Shown here: piece after piece, positions 7,137-11,849 of the stretch | Layout of the letters: every line of letters begins with the position of its first letter | How positions within the stretch are numbered: the first letter of the stretch is position 1 | NCBI GenBank assembly: GCA_937864975.1 | Contig: CALMDI010000115.1 | Span: forward strand, 1 to 11,849 | Length of the DNA: 11,849 nucleotides | Source: an uncultured Chloroflexota bacterium | GTDB lineage: Bacteria; Chloroflexota; Anaerolineae; Aggregatilineales; Phototrophicaceae | Direction: 5' to 3' | The notes under the pieces: generated by a model | The model's database searches: none | Seen by the model: only the letters and a program-made list of their open reading frames with translations | What the model was told of the DNA's origin: nothing | Made by a program: the position numbers and the translations under genes

Positions 7137-8756
7137 ATGACGACTCTCTGGTACAAGAACGCGATCCTCTATGGCTTGGACATCGATAAGTTTCAGGACT
7201 CGAATGGGGACGGCTGGGGCGATTTTCCCGGCGCGCTTGGCAGGCTCGATTACCTTGCCGATCTCGGCGTGACCTGTCTGTGGCTTCTGCCGTTCTATCC
7301 GTCGCCGCACCGCGATAATGGCTACGACGTCGTGGATTACTGTGCGGTCGATCCGCGTTACGGCACGCTGAAGGATTTTCAGACCTTTCTCGCTGGCGCG
7401 CGCGAACGCGGCATTCGGATTCTGATCGACATGGTGGCGAACCACACCTCCGACCAGCACCCGTGGTTTCAGGAAGCGCGGCGAGACAAAACCTCGAAAT
7501 ACCACGACTACTACATCTGGGCGCAGGAGCCGCCGGAAAAATCTGCCCACCAGCCGATTTTTCCCGGTGCCGAGAACAGTGTCTGGCACTACGACGAGGT
7601 CGCCGGAGCGTACTACTTTCACATCTTTTACCACTTTCAGCCGAGCCTGAACCATGCCAATCCCGACGTCCGCGCGGAATTCCAGCGCATCCTCAAATTC
7701 TGGCTCGATCTGGGCGTGGACGGCTTCCGTATCGACGCCGCGCCGCACATGATCGAACCGAAGGATTCGCCTGAAACCATCGTGCCGCACCCGCACGACA
7801 TCCTGCGCGAGATGAGCGCGTTCGTCCGCGGGCAAAGTCCCGACGCGGCGCTGCTCGCCGAAGCCGATGGAGAACCGGACGAACTGCCCGCCTTCTTTGG
7901 CGACGGCAGGGAAATGCACCTGCTGTTCAACTTTTACCTCGACAACTACCTGTTTCTCGCCTTCGCGCGCCGGAACGCGAACACGCTGGGGCGGGTGCTG
8001 ACGCAGTTTCCGAATATCCCGCGGGAAGGGCAGTGGGCAAACTTCCTCCGAAACCTGGACGAACTCGATCTGGAACGCCTGACGGAAGACGAACGGCAGG
8101 TGGTGTACGCCGCTTTCGCGCCGGACGAGGACATGCGGATCTACAACCGGGGCATTCGCCGCCGCACCGCGCCGATGTTCGGGGGAAACCGGCGGCAGAT
8201 GGAAATGGCGTACAGCCTGTTATTTTCGCTGCCCGGCGCGCCTCTGGTCGTCTATGGCGATGAGATCGGCATGGGCGACGATCTTTCGCAGCCGGAACGT
8301 AACAGCGTCCGCACGCCTATGCAGTGGGCAGACGAGCTAAACGGCGGCTTCTCGACGGCTCCCGTGTCAAAGCTCGTGCGTCCGGTGATCGATACGGGAG
8401 AATTTGGCTACGAACGTGTGAATGTGACTGACCAGCAGCGCGACCCCGACTCCTTCCTGAACTGGATGAAGCGGCTGATCGAAATTCGCAAGCAGAATCC
8501 GCAGTTGGGTACCGAATTGTGTCACGTCTTCGACGTGGGCGCGCCGGAAGTGCTGGCGCATCAGGTGCAGTTGGACGGGCATAATCTCATCGCGCTGCAC
8601 AATTTATCCGACAAGCCGCTCACGGTGACGCTTGACGTGAACGACACTCTGACCGAAGCGCTAGCGAATCAAGCCTATCCCGCGCTGAATCACTCAAGAG
8701 AGTTTTCCCTGCCCGGCTTCGGCTATCGCTGGTTTCGCACGGTCGCGCGGCGCTAA
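7137..8756 (+). CDS. Trehalose synthase-like GH13 alpha-glucosyl enzyme
   Basis: This 539-aa TIM-barrel enzyme has a C-terminal beta domain of the GH13 family. It most resembles trehalose synthase (TreS, GH13_16), which interconverts maltose and trehalose. It opens with the typical LWYKNAILYGLDIDKFQDSN. Region I is DMVANHT (98-104). Region II, GFRIDA (196-201), carries nucleophile D200. Region III has acid/base E242 in LLAEADGEP, 42 residues on, as in mycobacterial TreS. Region IV is FLRNLDE (303-309) with D308 as stabiliser, but L307 replaces the His normally seen in the family's NHD. YGDEIGMGDDL (373-383) follows. No kinase domain or carbohydrate-binding module is fused. The ATG at 7137 is chosen over an in-frame GTG at 7092 because GGAG (7126-7129) lies 7 nt upstream and homology starts directly after it. 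Alpha-glucosidase or sucrose-type activity cannot be excluded. The enzyme has no signal peptide, so it is cytosolic. Confidence 0.88.
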   Translation: MTTLWYKNAILYGLDIDKFQDSNGDGWGDFPGALGRLDYLADLGVTCLWLLPFYPSPHRDNGYDVVDYCAVDPRYGTLKDFQTFLAGARERGIRILIDMVANHTSDQHPWFQEARRDKTSKYHDYYIWAQEPPEKSAHQPIFPGAENSVWHYDEVAGAYYFHIFYHFQPSLNHANPDVRAEFQRILKFWLDLGVDGFRIDAAPHMIEPKDSPETIVPHPHDILREMSAFVRGQSPDAALLAEADGEPDELPAFFGDGREMHLLFNFYLDNYLFLAFARRNANTLGRVLTQFPNIPREGQWANFLRNLDELDLERLTEDERQVVYAAFAPDEDMRIYNRGIRRRTAPMFGGNRRQMEMAYSLLFSLPGAPLVVYGDEIGMGDDLSQPERNSVRTPMQWADELNGGFSTAPVSKLVRPVIDTGEFGYERVNVTDQQRDPDSFLNWMKRLIEIRKQNPQLGTELCHVFDVGAPEVLAHQVQLDGHNLIALHNLSDKPLTVTLDVNDTLTEALANQAYPALNHSREFSLPGFGYRWFRTVARR

Positions 8757-8837
8757 ACCGCTCGCGCCTGCTTGAAATCTCGCTCGTAATGCGTCAAGAT
8801 TGCGCGCATTCACGAAAGCTAACCAGGCGAGGGTGCG

Positions 8838-10886
8838 ATGAATCGGCTTCAGCACGAGACCAGCCCGTATCTGCTTCAGCACGCCGACAATCCGGTGGAC
8901 TGGTACGCCTGGGGTGAGGAAGCATTGGCGGCGGCGCGGGCAAGCGACAAGCCGATTTTGCTGAGTGTGGGTTACAGCGCGTGCCACTGGTGCCACGTCA
9001 TGGCGCACGAGAGCTTCGAGGACGACGAGACCGCGCGCCTGATGAACGAGCTTTACGTCAACGTCAAGGTCGACCGCGAGGAGCGACCCGACGTGGACGA
9101 CATTTACATGCAGGCGGTGCAGGCGATGACCGGGCATGGCGGCTGGCCCATGACAGTCTTTCTCCTGCCCGACGGGCGACCGTTCTACGGCGGCACGTAT
9201 TTCCCGAACCAGCCGCGCCACGGGATGCCCTCGTTTCAGCAAATTCTGCACGGTGTTGCCGACGCCTACAGCAATCGCCGCGGCGAGGTGGAGCGCGCGG
9301 CAGACCAGATGACTCAGTCGCTGCGTCGCGACCTGCTCGGCATCGGCGGGCAGGCGAGCGACCTGAACGCGACACTGCTCGACACCGCTGTGAGGAAGAT
9401 CGCGCAGAGCTTCGACGCGACCTATGGCGGCTTAGGCAGTGCGCCCAAGTTCCCACAGCCGATGAACCTCGAATTTCTCCTGCGCGCCTACGCCCGCACG
9501 GGCGACCCGCAAACCCTTCAGATGGTCACGTTCACTCTGCAAAAAATGGCGCGCGGCGGCATTTACGATCAGGTCGGCGGCGGCTTTCACCGCTACAGCG
9601 TCGATGCGATCTGGCTGGTGCCGCACTTCGAGAAGATGCTCTACGACAACGCGCAGTTGAGCCGTGTCTACCTGCATACCTGGCAGGTCACGGGGGAGCC
9701 GTTCTACCGGCAGATTGCCGAGGAAATTTACGATTACGTCCTGCGCGAAATGACCTCGCCGGAAGGCGGCTTCTACAGCACGACCGATGCCGACAGCGAA
9801 GGCGAAGAAGGGAAGTTCTTCGTCTGGACGAAGGGCGAGCTTGAGGAATTGCTTGGCGACGATGCTCCCGTCGCGATTGAATACTGGGGCGTGACGACCC
9901 GTGGCAACTTTGAGGGAGCGAACATTCTCAACGTCCCCAACGATAAAGAAGTCATCGCGGAGCGGCTTGGACTGTCGGTTGACGCGCTCGACGCGAAGCT
10001 GAACGCGCTCAAGGACAGGCTGTATGCGGCGCGAACGCAGCGCGTGCATCCCGGCTTGGACGACAAGATTCTGACGGCATGGAACGGCTTGATGCTGGCG
10101 AGTCTGGCGGAAGCGGCGCGCGTGCTCGAACGCGAGGATTACTACACCGCCGCGCTCCGCACTGCCGACTTCCTGCTCGACAGGCTCAGCGTCAACGGTC
10201 GCCTGCTGCGGACGTATAAGGATGGCGAGGCGAAGATCAACGGCTATCTGGAAGACTACGCCAACCTGATCGACGGGCTATTGGAGCTTTACCAGACGAC
10301 GTTTGACGAGCGCTGGTTCGTCGAGGCGCGGCGGCTGACGGACGTGGTGCTCGACCATTTCGCGGCGGGCGACGGCGGATTCTTCGACACAAGCGATGAC
10401 CACGAAGCGCTGATCGTGCGCCCGCGCAACGTGCAGGACAACGCCACGCCGTCGGGAAACTCGGTGATAGTGAAGAATCTCGTTCGGCTGTCTGCCTACA
10501 CCGGGGACGCGCGCTACGATGAGGCGGCGCGGGGCGCGCTCCGGCTCCTGACCGAAGCGCTCAAGCAGTATCCGCAGGCATTTGGTGAGGCGCTCAACGC
10601 GGTCGATATACTCGTCAATGGACTGGCGGAAGTCGCCGTCGTTGGCGACCCGGAGGATGCGCGAACGCAGGCGCTGCTCGACGTGATGCAGAAGCCGTAT
10701 CGCCCGAACGTCATCACGGCACTTGCCCCGCGTGATGTCGAAGGCGAGGCGGCGATTCCGCTTCTTAGTTACCGGATGCAGCGCGGCGGTCAGCCGACCG
10801 TGTACGTCTGCCGCAACTTCGCCTGCCGGATGCCGGTGACAACGCCAGAAGAAGCGCGAGCGCTTTTAGAGACGGCTCGTGAATGA
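8838..10886 (+). CDS. YyaL/SPATA20-family protein: thioredoxin-like DUF255 domain plus six-hairpin glycosidase-like domain
   Basis: This 682-aa cytosolic protein belongs to a widespread family of unsettled function. The N-terminal thioredoxin-like domain (about 1-165) has the hallmark CHWC (49-52) within SACHWCHVMAHESF, then GGWP (101-104) and GGTYFP (118-123). The second domain has the alpha/alpha-barrel pattern of N-acylglucosamine 2-epimerase and related enzymes, with the family blocks YGGLGSAPKFP (196-206), GGIYDQVGGGFHRYSVD (240-256), PHFEKMLYDNAQL (262-274) and STTDADSEGEEG (314-325). The end carries two conserved Cys (C658 and C663) in VCRNFAC, as is usual for the family. The length is typical. 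The start is supported by GAGGG (8829-8833) a few bases upstream. It follows the GH13 gene by 81 bp in the same direction, so the two could be co-transcribed. That would hint at a sugar-related role, but this is inference. Confidence 0.95.
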   Translation: MNRLQHETSPYLLQHADNPVDWYAWGEEALAAARASDKPILLSVGYSACHWCHVMAHESFEDDETARLMNELYVNVKVDREERPDVDDIYMQAVQAMTGHGGWPMTVFLLPDGRPFYGGTYFPNQPRHGMPSFQQILHGVADAYSNRRGEVERAADQMTQSLRRDLLGIGGQASDLNATLLDTAVRKIAQSFDATYGGLGSAPKFPQPMNLEFLLRAYARTGDPQTLQMVTFTLQKMARGGIYDQVGGGFHRYSVDAIWLVPHFEKMLYDNAQLSRVYLHTWQVTGEPFYRQIAEEIYDYVLREMTSPEGGFYSTTDADSEGEEGKFFVWTKGELEELLGDDAPVAIEYWGVTTRGNFEGANILNVPNDKEVIAERLGLSVDALDAKLNALKDRLYAARTQRVHPGLDDKILTAWNGLMLASLAEAARVLEREDYYTAALRTADFLLDRLSVNGRLLRTYKDGEAKINGYLEDYANLIDGLLELYQTTFDERWFVEARRLTDVVLDHFAAGDGGFFDTSDDHEALIVRPRNVQDNATPSGNSVIVKNLVRLSAYTGDARYDEAARGALRLLTEALKQYPQAFGEALNAVDILVNGLAEVAVVGDPEDARTQALLDVMQKPYRPNVITALAPRDVEGEAAIPLLSYRMQRGGQPTVYVCRNFACRMPVTTPEEARALLETARE

Positions 10887-10936
10887 CTACTATCCTCTGC
10901 AAGAGCGTGGCGATGATCTTGTTGCTTTCATCATCC

Positions 10937-10945
10937 TGATATCAT
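10937..10945 (+). promoter_or_regulatory. Extended -10 promoter candidate for the 10973 gene
   Basis: TGATATCAT matches the extended -10 form TG-n-TATAAT with one mismatch. Transcription would begin near 10952, leaving a leader of about 20 nt without a Shine-Dalgarno sequence. No clear -35 is seen, which is compatible with extended -10 promoters. Confidence 0.4.
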
Positions 10946-10972
10946 CTGCCGCGTTCCGTCGCGCATAGATTG

Positions 10973-11434
10973 ATGCAGCCCACACAATCGCCTCAGGACT
11001 ACTTTCGTCTGATGCTGCTCACGGTCGTTGGGCAGGCGTTTTCCGCAGCGGGTTACACGCTGCAAGAGCGCCCGGCGCAGTGGGCGGGCGGTCTGTTTCG
11101 CTTCGTCAAGCCCCTCGAAGACAATCTGTCAGCCTTCATCGACTTCCAGCATCTCCATTACGCCGAGGGGGGTCCGTCGCGCTTTCAGGTGATTCTCGCG
11201 CGCAGCGATCAACCGAACCCCGCCGCCTACAGCCGCCACCCGCGTTACGCTCGCCGCGCGCTCAGCGCGCTGGTCGTGAGCGATTTCGGCGTGCCGATTC
11301 TGCCGTCCGCCGATCACTGGTGGACATTTGGGGATGTAACGCAGCTTGGCAAAGCGCTCGGTGAGGCGGGGTCGCTGGCGGTCGCCTACGGAATGCCGTG
11401 GCTGAGCGGCGACCTCGTGCCACCGTCAGGATAG
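10973..11434 (+). CDS. Hypothetical protein, 153 aa
   Basis: I do not recognise the family with confidence. The protein is soluble, with no signal peptide or membrane segment. The order is an N-terminal helix (SPQDYFRLMLLTVVGQAFSA), strands with GLFRFVKPLEDNLSAFIDFQ and RFQVILARSD, an Arg/Pro/Tyr-rich middle, and DHWWTFGDVTQLGKALGEAG near the end. The pattern of a Gly-Tyr turn, then F-R, then I-D-F-Q, then F-Q-V is loosely like small DUF4304-type proteins; this is only a fold-level impression. The ATG at 10973 is preferred to an overlapping TTG at 10970, and neither has a Shine-Dalgarno match. The gene is 86 bp after the DUF255 gene, with its own possible extended -10 promoter. Confidence 0.72.
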   Translation: MQPTQSPQDYFRLMLLTVVGQAFSAAGYTLQERPAQWAGGLFRFVKPLEDNLSAFIDFQHLHYAEGGPSRFQVILARSDQPNPAAYSRHPRYARRALSALVVSDFGVPILPSADHWWTFGDVTQLGKALGEAGSLAVAYGMPWLSGDLVPPSG

Positions 11435-11468
11435 CGTCAGGTTCAAAGCATTGACACGCTCTGACGCT
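11424..11468. repeat. Three CGTCAG half-sites around the lipoprotein promoter
   Basis: CGTCAGG occurs at 11424-11430 and again at 11435-11441, exactly 11 bp apart, or about one helical turn. The second copy, as AGCGTCAG (11433-11440), forms a perfect 8-bp inverted repeat with CTGACGCT (11461-11468). The -35 hexamer of the lipoprotein promoter (11451-11456) lies between them. The layout is that of a regulator binding site, although the first copies lie at the end of the upstream coding sequence. Confidence 0.45.
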
Positions 11469-11479
11469 GCCTCGATAAC
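11451..11479 (+). promoter_or_regulatory. Promoter of the lipoprotein gene, apparently leaderless
   Basis: A perfect -35 TTGACA (11451-11456) is followed after exactly 17 bp by GATAAC (11474-11479), 4 of 6 to the -10 consensus. The usual 7-8 bp to the start of transcription places it at 11486-11487, on or next to the ATG at 11487. The lack of any Shine-Dalgarno sequence agrees with a leaderless transcript. Confidence 0.6.
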
Positions 11480-11486
11480 GGCGCGC

Positions 11487-11849
11487 ATGATTTTTAACGT
11501 TCGCTCCCGAAGCGCAGCCGCGCTGGCGGTTCTGGTGTTCCTTTCCGGCTGTAGCTTTAATACCATTCAGCCGCCAACCTATGTGACGGCGACGCCCTCG
11601 CCCGACAGCGTCGTTCAAGTGTCATTTCAGGCATCGGTGACGCCGCCACCCGCTACCCTCCCGCCGTCTCCCACCGCTCCCCCCGTCCCTACCCTCGACG
11701 CGCAGGTGGCGCTGCAAGCCGCCGAGCGCTACCTCATCAACGGCTATTACGAAGACGCCGTTCGGACGTATGAATCGGTCTTGCTGCAAGGCGACAGTGC
11801 CCCGGAAGCAACGCGCGCCGCGGCGGCATTTGGCATGGGTCAGGCGGCG
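11487..11849 (+). CDS. Lipoprotein with Pro/Thr-rich linker and TPR-like region (3' end outside window)
   Basis: The first 121 codons are present and the frame is still open at the window edge. The N-terminus is a lipoprotein signal: basic n-region (RSRS), hydrophobic AALAVLVFLS, and lipobox LSGC with C22 as the lipidation site. The mature protein begins SFNT, followed by a disordered Pro/Thr/Ser-rich linker (about 29-70). From residue 71, QVALQAAERYLINGYYEDAV continues as a helical hairpin of the tetratricopeptide type (A-x-x-x-Y, Y-E-D-A-V-x-x-Y). The protein should be anchored outside the membrane with a repeat domain for protein or cell-wall contacts. Chloroflexota often carry such TPR lipoproteins with a distal transglycosylase domain, but the window does not reach that far. 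The ATG is the first codon after the lipoprotein signal pattern begins, and it coincides with the predicted transcription start. Confidence 0.8.
   Translation, partial: MIFNVRSRSAAALAVLVFLSGCSFNTIQPPTYVTATPSPDSVVQVSFQASVTPPPATLPPSPTAPPVPTLDAQVALQAAERYLINGYYEDAVRTYESVLLQGDSAPEATRAAAAFGMGQAA

Noticed and set aside
5660..7919. Minus-strand open frames under the dehydrogenase, the 206-aa gene and the GH13 gene (for example 6321-7043 and 7047-7919)
   Set aside because: They mirror plus-strand coding sequence and show no recognisable protein pattern. The frame at 6321-7043 also runs antisense to a protein with better folded character.
8772..8810. Promoter TTGAAA-N17-CAAGAT and inverted repeat AATGCG/CGCATT before the DUF255 gene
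   Set aside because: The -10 matches only 3 of 6, and the six-base arms with an 11-base gap are within chance for this composition.
10912..10935. Hairpin GATGAT/ATCATC after the DUF255 gene as a terminator
   Set aside because: The stem is weak and AT-rich with a 12-nt loop and no T run.

Overview
The window is GC-rich bacterial chromosome with tightly packed genes and short intergenic gaps. The composition, the class I (short, Streptomyces/Thermus-like) xylose isomerase, the single-domain trehalose-synthase-like GH13 protein and the Pro/Thr-rich lipoprotein with a TPR-like start would all fit an Anaerolineae-type Chloroflexota. That is inference: no rRNA or other definitive taxonomic marker is present.

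Layout. Positions 3-257 (+) are the end of a gene whose surviving part matches the C-terminal half of the RNA polymerase omega subunit (rpoZ). A strong intrinsic terminator follows (297-322). After a gene-poor stretch of about 190 bp comes a minus-strand block, read right to left: xylA (5271-4108), xylB (4108-2624, stop and start overlapping as TGATG) and ftsH (2570-510). A 92-bp divergent promoter region separates xylA from a plus-strand short-chain dehydrogenase (5364-6143). That region holds a perfect palindrome whose two arms are each a TACAAT -10 hexamer, one facing each way.

The dehydrogenase runs into a roughly 155-bp nested inverted-repeat element (6142-6294). It has four 8-nt tandem units per inner arm and 7-nt tandem units in the outer arms, and is followed on the plus strand by an orphan gene (6387-7007), a trehalose-synthase-like GH13 gene (7137-8756), a YyaL/SPATA20-type DUF255 gene (8838-10886), a second orphan (10973-11434) and the first 121 codons of a lipoprotein (11487 to the window edge).

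Function. xylA and xylB together convert D-xylose to xylulose 5-phosphate for the pentose phosphate pathway. The divergent NAD-type dehydrogenase probably acts on a sugar or polyol and may share a regulator with them. ftsH is a housekeeping membrane protease placed 53 bp behind the xylose genes. The GH13 protein probably interconverts alpha-glucosides such as maltose and trehalose, but it has Leu where the family normally has the conserved region IV His. No CRISPR array, phage, defence locus, tRNA or rRNA was seen. The most unusual items are the nested repeat element, the twin -10 palindrome, the His-to-Leu change in the GH13 enzyme and a lipoprotein promoter that appears to make a leaderless mRNA.
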